In this document: one piece after another, positions 12,781-25,928 of the stretch | Numbering within the stretch: the stretch's first letter is position 1 | Layout: each line of letters begins with the position of its first letter | DNA from: Dasyornis broadbenti | Taxonomy: Eukaryota > Chordata > Aves > Passeriformes > Dasyornithidae | Assembly (NCBI GenBank): GCA_013397935.1 | Contig: VZRN01004184.1 | Coordinates: 2,367,248 to 2,431,247, forward strand | DNA length: 64,000 nucleotides | Reading direction: 5' to 3' | The notes under the pieces: model-generated | Database searches by the model: none | What the model saw: the letters and a program-made list of their open reading frames with translations, nothing else | Told to the model about the DNA's origin: nothing | Translations under genes and position numbers: made by a program

Positions 12781-13410
12781 GTACCCTCACAGTAAAGGAT
12801 TTCTTCATAACATCTAATCTAAACCTCCCCTTTTCCAGTTTAAAGTCATTCTCCCTTGTCCTATCACTAGGTGTCCTTGTCAAAAGTCCCTCTCCAGCTT
12901 TCTTGTAGGACCCCTTTAGCTACTGGAATGCTGCAATTGGATCACCCCAAAGCCTCCTCCAGGATGAACAGTCTCTGAGCCTATCTTCATAGGAGAGCTG
13001 CTCCAGCCCTGTGATTGACATAAGGGCTCTCCTCTGGACTCATTCCAATACATCCATGTCCTTCTTATGTTGGGACCCCAGAGCTGGGGTCTCACTGGAG
13101 CAGAGCAGAGGGGCAGAATACCCTCCCTCGCCCTGCTGCTCACACTGGTTTGGATGCAGCTGAGGACAAAATTGGCTTTCTGGGCTGTGAGCACACATTG
13201 CCAAATTATATGGAGCTTTTTTGTCCACAAATACCCACAAGTCTGTCTCCTCAGAGCTGTTCTTGGTCCTTCCCCACCCAGCCTGTGATTGCGCTCAGCA
13301 TTGCCCTGGCCTAGGTGCAGTACCCTGCACTTGGCCTTGTGGTTCATGAGGTTCGCACAGGACCACCTCTCAAGCCTATCAAGATCCCTCTGTGGCAGAG
13401 ACAGTGATCA
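12781..13410 (-). mobile_element. CR1 LINE fragment with remnant of ORF2 C-terminus
   Basis: The minus strand carries CR1 sequence from the end of ORF2 into the 3' region. A 143-codon stretch (12916-13347) includes KAKCRVLHLGQGN, LTAQKANFVLSCI and EGILPLCSAPVRP, typical of the extreme C-terminus of CR1 polyprotein downstream of the reverse transcriptase fingers and palm. The 12781-12900 part reads the segment leading to AAATCCTTTACTGTGAGGGT and then stops, so the standard 3' tail is missing. The copy is truncated at both ends and has diverged. It is non-functional and sits in intron 1 in the same orientation as the gene. Confidence 0.88.
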
Positions 13411-15942
13411 GCGATACCTTTTTCCCCACCCTTCCTGCTTTTCTCTTCACTGAGCTGAATGAATGGCTTTTTAGTATCTTCCTACTGCATAGTAATAATA
13501 ACCATCCAAATACGCTACATATATTCTGTCCATAAATGCAACTGAAATATGCCGTCCAAGCATACAGTTATATTATAGGTCTGAGACTGTTTCCTCTTTC
13601 CCCATCTCAGATACTAGTTTGCTTAGTCTATTGTGTGTTAATCAGCCATCTTCAGGAAAAGCAGGCACATGGATGTGAGGCTTCCTCTTACAGGTCTTTC
13701 CAAGCAAAAGCCCAGGCAGAGAAGCCCACAAAACCACAAGACAAATATCCATAAGCTCAGTAAGGTTTAGCTACAATAGGACTAAAATGTCATTAGCTCC
13801 TGCAGTTATCACAGCTAAACCTGAAAGGAAGCATGAACTCTCAATATCTCCAAGAATTAAAAGGTTTAAGAGGTTAATGATGAAGCTAGAACTCGTAAAT
13901 TAAACTGTGTAAGAGACCAGTGATTTCTCTTCATGCAGATGAGGGGGTTTTTTAAGGTAGATTAAAGGTAAATTGTTAAATGCACAAACACTGGATGCCT
14001 GGGATAAAATGAATTAAAGAAATTATGTGTCATTTTCAGATGGCATCAGACAGGACAATTCAATTTAGATCAGACCTGCAAAGATTAACATTCATTTATT
14101 GTGCTCAAGGAAGAGATGAACAAACATACTTCTGCAATCTAGTAAGAAATCTGATTCTCAGATATTTACTATGAAGAAACTCTCACACCTGCTCAGTTTT
14201 CTTGTCTAGTAACATATAAAAGCATTAGTATAACCACTGCATCTTTACGCAATTGCAATAAAAATACCATTTATTGGTTCCTATCTGCATCACACAGCTG
14301 ATATATCAAACATACTGCAATACTGGCAATCAGGTTTGTAAAAATTCTGACTAGTACATGTAACTACAGTGACTGATAAAACTACAATATTCCAGTCAAA
14401 AATTACATTGTCTCTACCTTTTTCTTCTGTTAATAGAGAAACTGAAGTGATCTTGTAAGATAATAAATACTGAAGACTCATCCTAGTATAAACAGGAATG
14501 CCTACAAAATGCTCATTTGTCTCAAGGCAAAAAATGTGTACTTTTCCCTGTCCTTCGTACACATTCATCCCACACACACACACTGCACAAATGCACACCT
14601 AGCACCAACATGCAGCCTTGCTTTCTGAGCCAGTATTTGCTTTTTGCCTAGAATTTCACTTGTTCTGTCCTTAAACTGCAATGAAATCACTGCATTTACC
14701 GCATGGAATGGGACAGCACTTGTCAAGCATGGCAATTCTTTGAAGAAGAAACAATATGGCTCAACAGAAGCATATTAAAAAGGAAGAAGCTGCAGAATCA
14801 CACAGCAATATGCCGTGTCAGATTCGAGACTGAAAGCTTTTCCAGCCATGTGGCTGAAGCACCAACAAGGGAGTACAAGATGCACAGACAGCTTTCCTGG
14901 AGGTGCACAGAGGAAAATCCTAACTATCTGGACAAAGGCCAAGATAGTAAAAAAATCTGTCTTTCGATATTTAAAGTCATCAAATCCCATGAGAGAGGAT
15001 TTTTGTACCTACTTATTAGGTTTGGAATTCTACCTCCAAACCAGAGGTAGAATTTACTGAGTAGTCATTTTGGAGTAAAACTTGCATTTGCCATATAGAA
15101 TCAGGCATTATTATGCTTCCATTGGCCTGAGAGCTTTTAACATGGTTATATATCTCTGTTGTCAAAGAAATGGCTTTGAGCCAAAGCAAAGTTAATTTAG
15201 TATTTCATGCAAAGTTCATGTTAGTTAATACATCATAAGACTTTTCACAAGAAAGCTTTATACTGACATGGAAAAAAATAGATGGTCTCTTATTCTAAAA
15301 AGAGACAGAAGAGATAATCCTTGTTTACTCCCATTTTTGAGGGCAGACAAAAAAAAATATTGTATTTCTCTGCCCATGTTGTATCTCATTTATCATGTAC
15401 AGTATACACACATAGTGATCTAAAGTACTAGCTGTCAAATACATGGTTACATAAGGATTCTTCCCTAAGGAATACAGTGTAGTCACACAAAAGTCAAGTG
15501 TGACATCACTACCAATGGAATATTCATTGTACAGTCTTGCTTTACTTACAAATATGAACAAAAACCTTTTACAGCAAACATCAATACTATTAGCAGAACA
15601 AAATATAAAACAAAATTTCTAATTCCACATCATCTGCTTTTGTGTAGGAGACACAGCCTTAAAAATAAGACAAACAAAAGTGGAAGGATCAAAAACTCAG
15701 TATCATCCTCAGATATGACTGGATAGGCGTAAAATATTACCTGACACTATGCTTTGAATAAGATATGATAAGACTATGACTAGTCTATAACAAAGACTAG
15801 GATAAGGTCTTCACACCTTAGTTGTCATACATATACACCTTCCTTGGTCCCTGATACACATAACTGATCCAGTTGTACTTGCACTCTGATGGTGAATGCA
15901 CTTCCCACAGCAGGTTGAACATAGCCTTATGATTATGTCAAA

Positions 15943-16975
15943 TGTGTTGATTTTGCTTGGTCTGGTTTTTGGCAACAATGGGGCCACAGAGAGGGCATCT
16001 GTGAGAAGCTGCTGGAAGTTTCCATCATGTCTGGCAGAGCCAATTCCTTGATGGCTCTGAAGATGGACATGCCACTGGCCAAGCCTAGGCCAGTTAGAGA
16101 TGGTGGTAACACCTTTGTAATAACGTATTTAAGAAGAAATTCAAAACAAAGGGGTAGACAGTTTGTTCTAGTCAGAGAAGAGGAGGAGGTGACAACATGT
16201 GAGGGAAGCAACATGGAGACACCAAAGTCTATGGACAAGGAGGTAAGAGAAGTACTCCATGCGCCAGGGCCAAGAATCCTCTGCAGGCTGTGGTGAAGAC
16301 CATGGTGAAGCAGCTGCTCCCCTGCAGCCCATGGGGTCCACAGATGATGCAGAGATCCACTCACAGCCCATGCAGAAGGCGTCCATGCTGGAGCAGGTGA
16401 ATGACTGCAGGAGGAGGCTGTAATCCAGTGGGAGTCCCAGTGCAGAGAGGGGTCCCTGCTTCCAAACTGGAACAGCCTGTCTTCGGAGGTCTGCACCCCA
16501 TGGAGGAGGGACCCACGTTGCAGCAGTTTTGGGACTGCTGCTCGTGAGATGGACCCACACTGGAGAAGTTCACGGAGAACTGCCTCCCATGGGAAGGAAC
16601 CCACAGCAACGCAGGGGAAGGACTCCTCTCCTTGAGCAGCAAAAGAAGATCTCAGGTGACAAACTGGCCAAAACTCCCCACGTCCTGTTCCCTGTGCTCT
16701 CGGTGGGAAGGAGGGAGGGATTGGCAGGAAAAGGGGTGTTTTAAGGGTTTATTTTACTTCTCATTATCCTCCTCTGATTTTGTTAGTAATAAATTCACTT
16801 TGTACTCCGAAGTTGAGCCTGTTCTGCCCTTGGAGTGTTTTCTTCCAGTCCTTATCTCAACTCATGATCCCTTAGTTAATTTTTTTTTTCTTCTCTCCTG
16901 CCCAGCTGTGGCAGGGGAGAGCGAGTGAGCGGCTGTCATGTGTGCCCAGTGTTTGGACAGTGTCAAACCACTACA
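15943..16975 (+). mobile_element. ERV LTR, copy B (diverged, ~1.03 kb)
   Basis: It aligns by eye over its whole length with copies A and C. Shared landmarks are the GGCCAATTAGAGATG-like block, the AAGAAGAAATCAAAACAA-like block, GTATGTGAGGGA and GAGACCAAGGTCAGTGGA relatives, AATAAA at 16788-16793 and the downstream CTTATCTCAACTCATGA. It has clearly diverged more than A is from C. The proposed ends are TGTGTTGATTTTGC and GTGTCAAACCACTACA. I saw no convincing target duplication, so the boundaries are approximate. No internal retroviral genes adjoin it. It is antisense to PRUNE2. A 223-codon antisense open frame (15933-16604 minus) covers two thirds of the element. Confidence 0.78.
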
Positions 16976-19900
16976 CTGCTCTTCTAAAGTTAGTATTTTA
17001 AAAGCTATATTTAAGAGTCAAGCTTCTGACAAAAGGAGTGTTATTTTAAAATGTTGCTTCCCAAATTCACAGTATTCCACAGAATTATGATGTTCCTCCA
17101 AAATTAATAACTGAAATGAGGCAGGCTAACTATCTGACATGCCAGCCAGGCAAGAAAATCTTATCTTTAGACTGTTCCTGGAATTTCTACAGGACAGGAA
17201 CTCTCTTTTCCAGTCATTTCTAATTAAGAACTGGCATGATCAACTATTACTGATGAGAATTCAGTTCAATATTTCTGCTTTAACAAGAGGCTCTGATTTG
17301 GAATTCTGCATACGGACAAACTGAATACCATTCAAGAAAGAATTCTTAGGAACTGAAAACATTTACTCTCTTTTCACTTTTAATTAATTTTCCAGCCTGT
17401 AGCTGTAGGCAAGTCCACTCTGCCTGTTTTTGAAATACCTTCTCTCTAGCTTATTACATACATTTATCCACATTGCAAAAAACCAGAAACAAACAACCAC
17501 TTCTAAATCAAGTTTTCATTTGAAAAAGAACAGCTGGAGTAATCAAATAATGCATAAATTCCATTTAAATATAAAAAAGAACCACTACAGAATTGAGAAC
17601 ATCAATCAAAATCTTGTTGACTCCTTTTAAAATTAGATTTATTCAATCAATTTATTTGGCATTGATATTTCACCACATTTTGTATTGTATTGTATTTCAC
17701 CACATTTTACATGCTCACAGTCTCCTGCTTCTCCAAATTTTTGCCTTTAGGATCAATATTTGAGACACCACTTCTACTAGGTCATGGAGTGCATGTATTT
17801 GGAAAACCTAATAGAATGTGGTTTTCAAACTGAGTCATACATGGGGTACATGTATATGCCCGCATCCACATTTTGGAAGTGTGACTTTGACACCCCATGT
17901 TTTGATTCCATCTTTGTTGTTATATCAAAGTAAAAAATGCATTAAGTCAGACAGACATTAAAAATGCTTTGTCTTAGAGAATTAAAGAAACCTAAGTTTT
18001 TATGATATAAGATAAAACTATAAAGGAAATATTTATTTTAGTGGCCTTAGGGTCAGTAACAATATCACATTACTCTTCCTGCAAAGTCAAAACAGGCCAT
18101 AGTCTCCCATGGCTGAAAAAAGAAAATGTTTCCAGCACAATGATTATTTAAGCTTGACTCAGCAGTACTTGAACAGTCTGTCAACAGGATTCTCTATTAC
18201 AGAAGTTACTAAAATAAAAATCAAAGTTTTCCTCTTTCTTTTATGCTGCATTAACTCATTTGTTGTTCAAATTGACCTGTCTTATGCAGTAGTGCTCCCA
18301 CCTAATAACTGAGTATATACCATACAGAAATTCAGCTTTGCAAAAGAACAAGTTATATTCATATTCCAGGTCAGCTTTAGTGTCCAAAGGCAGTCACAGC
18401 ATATCTTTGAATTTCCAGCTCAAGCTATATAACTCCTCTTCCCTCTTCTTCCCCACTTGTCACTTAAGATGCAGAAGTGAGACTGGCATGCCTATCTAGT
18501 TTATAGGACTTGACTGTATTCATCTCCTTTAGGAATTGTTTGGCTTACCATAGGACCAAACTGTTCTCTGAGATATTAGACACAAATGACTTAAAAGTAA
18601 GGGGAACATTTACCGGAGGAGAAGAGTGCCCTTGTCATACTAATTGTATCAGCTCTGTGGTGTGTCAGGAGGCGACTGGTAACAATAAACCACTATGTCA
18701 CACACTGCACAGGCTGAACGAAATATACAGCACAAAGAGAAAGTGTACTGGAGAAAAACAGGTAGGTTTGTTTTGGGGAAGGCAAGGGAATGCATCTGAA
18801 ATAATGCAGTTAATTTACCTGCCTCTCACAGGCTTAACATATGACCTTCGAGAGTTTAAGATGTTTAGCTGCTTCTTTAAACTGAAGGAAGCAACTTTGC
18901 AACTGAAAATAGGTTTACCAAGAATCAGGAAGCATTTGAACACTGCACTTTTCAGAAGCCTTTGGAGCTAAGCTTCATGTTTCTTAAGTCAGTGTAACCC
19001 TTATGTGATGGGCACCAATCTGAACAGGAAAACATACTCTGAAATGAGCCAACAACCCAAATATCATTAGTGAGCAAGAAAATCATAGCTCAGAGATGAT
19101 CAGGCCAAAGTCACATTCCACTTGTGCCTTTCTTGTTCAGCAGGTTTCTATTATACTATAATTATAAAATGTCTTTGGTTTTTTACCCATTCTCTGGTAA
19201 GAATGATGCAGAAAAGATGCCAATTTTTGGTTTGGCTTTTGTTTTGGTTTTATAACTTCAGAATTATTTCAATTGCTCTTTCTTATTCCACACCTAAAAT
19301 CAGAAACCTGTTCCTGTGTAACAGCCAGTACTGCTCTGCTATGCCTGCTCTATACACAATTCCACAAAAACTCCTTTATTATCATTGGCAACTTCTTTTT
19401 CCATGAGGGAATTCTATCATTCTATTCTATTATAGGAGTAATATGTTTTACTCCTGATGTCCTTCTGCAAGATAAATATGTAAAAGCTGAGCACAGAATA
19501 AAAATTTTAATACTGTTATTGTTAGCAAAATGACAGTGCACTTAGAATAAAACCTGACTTAAAAGAATGTTATTTTTTTTCAGCATTATGAGAATAGAAA
19601 CATATGCTTCCTTACAAGAATGTACTGTCTTTTTACTCATACAGTAATTAGTTATGTCTACACCATTTAGATCTCTGAATGGTCCTCACTATAATACTAA
19701 TATCAGAGCCATAGACATATTGCAAATGAGAAAGAAAATGTGTAATTACATTCCAGTATTAGTTTTAACATGCCTGTGATTCAGTGTAGAGCTAGTCACT
19801 AATAAAATTATGTTGCTTTAATGTCTAATACTCCTTTTTACATAGATGACACTACAGCAATAGAAATTTAGAAGTAGTTTATTTAGTAAGTTCATCTGGG

Positions 19901-22900
19901 TTCAGGGTAGGGACAGAGAGAATATGTTACCTCTTTAACACAAATGCAAAGGATGTAATTCATACATCAGAAATACCCATATATGAAGTAATCCTCTTTC
20001 TCTGATCATTTGGGCTGTGTCTGAGTATTCAGTGTGCTCATGAAATCCAAAGTCATTAATACAATGACCCACTGAGCACTTCTTGATCTGAAACCACTTT
20101 GGCCAATTTGCCTCAGCAAAAAATTCAATTCAGATGCTCTCCACCATGGCACATCTCTGCTTCAGTACAAAGAGGCATAACCTATGTCAATGCTATTGAA
20201 CTAAGACCCTCACATGCACTGAGATGATTGGGGTTTTCTCAGTTACTCATGCTCCTTCCCTTTTGGACTGGCCATCTTTTTCCAGAGAAGAATCATGGAA
20301 AAATGTCTTCAAAGCCAGACATATGAGATTTAGGGGCTTATCCTCTATTTCGTTTTGTCAGTTAATACCAGTGCATTTCTTCAGAAGTCAATAATCCTAG
20401 ACGTATCATGTATTTGGCCTCTGCACTTCCTACAGACGTTCCTCTTGTGATGGCAAGTAGCCTCCACAGAGCTTTCAGAATTGTTCTCAGGTGACACAGT
20501 ATATTTCAGCATAAATATTACCCAAAACCTTTTCTGAATCAGACTTCCCCATCTATCCCTGAAGCATTATGAACACATCTTAACATATTTCCTTGATACC
20601 ATTTGGCTCACTGCAGATTTTTGCTGTATTTTAAGCACACTATTGACTGCATTAAATAACCTCATAATCACATTTAAAGGCTTAGTGATCTAGTGCCACC
20701 AATGTACTAAAATATATGATAACAAATGCAGTCAGCATTTTCCATACCATATGCTTGTAAATGTTATTCTGCAGGGAACCAATTAAAACTATGGAAAATT
20801 TGGAACACAGACATATGGAACAAAACAAAGCAACTTATCTTGTCACCATGGTGCTTGCTCAGTACATCGATTAGGGAATGGTGATATTATAGGACAAACA
20901 AATGTCACTTTAATTAAAGTATGCTGAAAGGCAATATACAATAGCAAACTGAAACATTAGTTTTTGGTGTGCTGATGTTAGTTTTCCTTCTAATTAGATA
21001 AAATAGGTAAAATACACTCCTGGAAAAAAAAAAATCCACAAACATTCCTATTTGAAGTAATGCAACACTAGTCCTAACTTACAGAAGAACTCCCTCTTTT
21101 AACATTCAATGAGAAAAGGGTAGGAAACTGAAACCGTGCTTGGGTTTCAGGAAAAACATTTAAAATACTGATAAGGATATAGGATTTTTCAGGGAAAAAT
21201 TATGTTTAAGTAGGGACTTTGAAAATTTTCTACAAAAATTTAGTGCATTAGGGAAAACAGTGAATCTAATCCTTGTATTTGTCTAGCACAATTGACAACG
21301 TAAAACTAGTAGAAGAACTGGAAAAAGTAACAATCACCTTAAAGCAAAAAGTTATCAGGAGATTGAATCATTATCTCATCCCCAAGGCAAGTTTGGAAAT
21401 ATCTGTAGGAGGAAATATGCTCAAAGTCACATTTCCCATTCCTTCTTTCACTCCAGAGTTCAGCACTGCAGTAGATAAAGTCCCACAAAGCACCACAATG
21501 CTCATTAGAAAGATTACCAAAATGATTAAGAACCTTGAGGTTATACATTTTGGGTAAGACTCCTGTCTTACTACTCTTATGCAGTGCCAATGACACCTTG
21601 AACTGACATACAGATGATGATACTGCAAACAATATTTATTATGATGATTATCATTGACCCTCTGAAACACAGCCCCATTTCACAGTACTTTGTCCTGTGA
21701 AACACATGTGTAACTGAACTATGTTTTTAATTTAATGCACTAGAACAAGCAGTACAGCGGGGAAAAAAAAAAGGAATTCATTATGTTCATTCTGCTAGTC
21801 ATCAAGTAATGCTCCAGTACAGTCGAGATCTGACAAAACCACAACACAACAAACACACCTTTCTCATATAGCATTACAGGCAGATTTCACTAACTACAAA
21901 AAATCCCCACCTTGAATGGAGGTGAAAACTATAGTAAAGGTGAATAGGCTATTGATTGAACAAACTCTTATCTATCACAGTAGTTCAATTTCATCTCATA
22001 AAAGATATGTTTTAAAAAGCTGAACCATAAAATTAGAGCATATAATATTAGAAATTTGTTTTATGGTAAGCATATCAACTCCTGCTTTAAAAGTATAGAA
22101 AATATTAGACAAAATTATTTAAAGTGTATTTCAACGTGAACTAAAGCACTGTTTGCATTATAAAGCTATAAAACAATTTTTAACAGTACCACATCATTTC
22201 TATTTATAAAAATTGGTAAGCACTAACAGAATATATGTGCAGCAAATAAAACTAGAAGGTTTTTTTAAAATTTGACTCAGTTTCAATAATTTTGATTAAG
22301 GTTTCCACGATGTATTATTTCAAATTCTATTAAGCACAAGAAGACAGGAGATATAAGTTGACAAATTCACATATGAAGAGACATTAATGACTGATTAAGA
22401 CATCATCCTCAACGATTTTTGCTGAACCTCTTACTTAACACCAAAATGGGCAATTCATCATCCAGCAAATTTGCTGCCCTAGCTAACTCAAAAGACAAGA
22501 AATATTTAAAAAAAAAAAAAAAAAAAGGGTACAACAAACAAAACAAATTACATTAGTATTTCAACTTTAAATTTCTATTATCTCCTAGTTTTGTATTGAA
22601 GACACTATTATGTAGTTTTAATCTGCAAAAAATACTGATATCTGCACCCTCCCCCACCTAGGAACTTTCCAGATTTTCTTCAACATTCAAGGTCTTGGTT
22701 TCCAATTGAAGAGCATACTGTTGGGAAAAGCAACCTCCACGGACTTCTGTGCCTGCAGTAGTTAAGAATAAACGGTCCAAAGGTAAGCAGAGGCACGTAA
22801 GCTAGCAAAAAACAATCTTCTTCCTCTCGGGCTAATAACTTTACTTCCACCAAACCACAGAGCGCTGAACTTGGTTAAACTCTGATTCTGAATGTAAAAA

Positions 22901-22950
22901 AATCCAAGGCACAACATCCTAAGTCTCTGGGAGTGGGGGTAAAAAAGCCT

Positions 22951-23097
22951 CAACCAACTAACAAAAAACAAACAACTCCCCCCAAAAAACAAAACAAAAT
23001 GAAAAAAACAAAAAACAAACAAACAAAAAAACAACACCAAAAACCAAACAACAAAACCACAACAAACAAACAAACAAAAAAACCCAGAACCACACCT
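22951..23097 (+). repeat. A/C-rich low-complexity tract, (CAAA)n-like
   Basis: About 145 bp composed almost only of A and C on the plus strand, with short CAAACAAACAAA runs and several C-rich interruptions. The complementary strand is T/G-rich, which creates the artificial Phe/Cys/Val-rich open frames seen on that strand. Confidence 0.9.
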
Positions 23098-24884
23098 ATG
23101 TTCATAAAACAGACATATACAAGCCAAAACATCTAATGCAAAAGGCTGCCCACCGCATTCAGGCACACACTTTCCTACTGGTAAACTCTGAGGAGACTGG
23201 TAGGGCACCTGGAATTGTAATTCAACCTCACCTCAGAGACTAGCAACACAACTTATTCCAACTCATGGATGTGCATTTTGTGCCAGTAAGACAATTCCTG
23301 TGTTTCCAGTTATAAAAATGCTACAACTCATGAACTAAAATGTCTCTGTATCCTCAAGGTGTTAGATTCAGTGCCCTTAGAGATACTGACAAACATCCAG
23401 ATAAACACTTGTCAGAACAGGAACAGTGGTAACGTTAGAAACTGGTGATGATTTCACAATTTTACACTGTAAGGTCACTCTCTGCTCCCCATCTAACTTT
23501 TTTCTAGCTAATTATTTCTGCTTAGTTAATTGATCTCAGCAGATCAGAGGACTATTACACAGTATTTTCTGTAATACAAGTATTTTGCACTGAAAGAACA
23601 AATGGAATAACTACGTGTAGCTTTCTTTCCCTTATACAGGAAGCATATACTGGCCTTGTACGGCTGTTGAAAGGGTGTCTGTTCAGCATTAATGGAATTA
23701 GGGAAGTCTGTTAAAAATGAATACAGTGTAATTCTGTCCTTTCTTTTACCAGCTAAGTAGAACAATAATTTTTCTTAGCATCAGCCAGAGAGGATATAGT
23801 ATAATGGCAATATAATCATATACAGTCATATTTGAACATTTAATTGCTAGCTGTAGATGGAGTTCATACATATAAGCACCAACATATGTATGAACTCCTG
23901 AATAAAATAAATACGTCATGTCTTAAAAACCATACTGACTTAAAAGAGATTTGAGATATTCCACTACCAGATTACAAGATACTAGTAAGGCATTTAAATT
24001 TATACAAACCCACAGAGTGTTTGTGGTTTGAGTCATCTACTACACACAGCAATATATGAGCAGCAAATATTGAGAATGAGTTCTACTTACAAAAATAGAC
24101 TGGCATGCCTGTCTGAGGAGATCCCTGTACACTCACTTAAATCACATGATTCCTGTGATTTAAAGGCCAGCCTTATAAATACATTGTAATGATGTCCATT
24201 AATCTGGGGAAACAGGATGTTTAACAATTATGGTAGCTAGTATATGAATTAGAATAAAAATAAAAGGTTTTTGTTTTTTTTTTTTAAATCCAGCCTGCAT
24301 GGTATACAAATATCCACATGTATACATGTTTTACCAAAAGCATGACTTAAATTACCTGTATTGTTATGAATGGTATACTGTGAAGCATTTGGGCTGTGTA
24401 ATACTCTTAACATAACATTAGCAAGAAAATCTGCAATTCCTACTCTACTGACAATTAGTCTGTGAAGTCAGTGTGATACAAAGTGATAGCTGTACCTAAC
24501 AATAAGATGAAACGCAACTCAAAATGCTATTTAAAAATACACAACACGAGGAAAGTTCATAAAACAGTTAAGTGAAATCCACATGTAACTGCTCCTCATG
24601 AGGGAATTTTCTTTTCAGAAACATTTCAGCATAAAAAGTAACATTCAGAGAATCAAGAGAAAATATTTAAATTACAAGAATTTTTAACAAGTATATAACA
24701 CCTCAGAAAAAAACTGCCATCGTTTTTGGATACATTGGAATACTTTGCAAATAGTAGGACACAGAAGACAGATACCACCTCTAAGTACTTCCTTCATCCA
24801 TCTTGGCTAACTAATATTAAGAGAATGAACGACAGTACCCAAAAATTAAACAAGCAGAGACTCAGTATAAACATCCTGAAAGGC

Positions 24885-24985
24885 AGGGAGGAAAAAAAAG
24901 GAGGGGAAAAAAAGGAGGGGAAAAAAAGGAGGGGAAAAAAGGAGGGGAAAAAAGGAGGGAAAAAAAGGAGGGAAAAAAAGGAGGG
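24885..24985 (+). repeat. Homopurine minisatellite, left part
   Basis: An uninterrupted purine tract made of units alternating GGAGGGG or GGAGGG with seven or so A residues, giving a 13-14 bp period. It runs straight into the assembly gap, so its full length is unknown. Similar purine units resume on the other side of the gap. Confidence 0.95.
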
Positions 24986-25872
24986 NNNNNNNNNNNNNNN
25001 NNNNNNNNNNNNNNNNNNNNNNNNNNNNNNNNNNNNNNNNNNNNNNNNNNNNNNNNNNNNNNNNNNNNNNNNNNNNNNNNNNNNNNNNNNNNNNNNNNNN
25101 NNNNNNNNNNNNNNNNNNNNNNNNNNNNNNNNNNNNNNNNNNNNNNNNNNNNNNNNNNNNNNNNNNNNNNNNNNNNNNNNNNNNNNNNNNNNNNNNNNNN
25201 NNNNNNNNNNNNNNNNNNNNNNNNNNNNNNNNNNNNNNNNNNNNNNNNNNNNNNNNNNNNNNNNNNNNNNNNNNNNNNNNNNNNNNNNNNNNNNNNNNNN
25301 NNNNNNNNNNNNNNNNNNNNNNNNNNNNNNNNNNNNNNNNNNNNNNNNNNNNNNNNNNNNNNNNNNNNNNNNNNNNNNNNNNNNNNNNNNNNNNNNNNNN
25401 NNNNNNNNNNNNNNNNNNNNNNNNNNNNNNNNNNNNNNNNNNNNNNNNNNNNNNNNNNNNNNNNNNNNNNNNNNNNNNNNNNNNNNNNNNNNNNNNNNNN
25501 NNNNNNNNNNNNNNNNNNNNNNNNNNNNNNNNNNNNNNNNNNNNNNNNNNNNNNNNNNNNNNNNNNNNNNNNNNNNNNNNNNNNNNNNNNNNNNNNNNNN
25601 NNNNNNNNNNNNNNNNNNNNNNNNNNNNNNNNNNNNNNNNNNNNNNNNNNNNNNNNNNNNNNNNNNNNNNNNNNNNNNNNNNNNNNNNNNNNNNNNNNNN
25701 NNNNNNNNNNNNNNNNNNNNNNNNNNNNNNNNNNNNNNNNNNNNNNNNNNNNNNNNNNNNNNNNNNNNNNNNNNNNNNNNNNNNNNNNNNNNNNNNNNNN
25801 NNNNNNNNNNNNNNNNNNNNNNNNNNNNNNNNNNNNNNNNNNNNNNNNNNNNNNNNNNNNNNNNNNNNNNNN
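24986..25872. other. Assembly gap (887 N)
   Basis: A run of 887 undetermined bases flanked on both sides by the homopurine minisatellite. The missing sequence is presumably more of the same repeat, but the gap length may be only an estimate. Confidence 0.99.
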
Positions 25873-25928
25873 AAAAAAAGGAGGAAAAAAAAGGAGGAAA
25901 AAAAAGGAGGAAAAAAAAGGAGGAAAAG
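25873..25928 (+). repeat. Homopurine minisatellite, right part
   Basis: The purine tract continues after the gap with units of GGAGG plus seven to eight A residues. The G block is shorter than on the left side (GGAGG rather than GGAGGGG), so the array changes unit type somewhere inside the gap. Confidence 0.95.

Noticed and set aside
12916..13347. 143-codon minus frame as a host gene
   Set aside because: Its residues match the C-terminal part of CR1 ORF2, so it is a retrotransposon remnant.
22762..23208. 148-codon minus frame rich in Phe, Cys and Val that resembles a membrane protein
   Set aside because: The hydrophobic run is a translation of the T/G-rich complement of the A/C tract.
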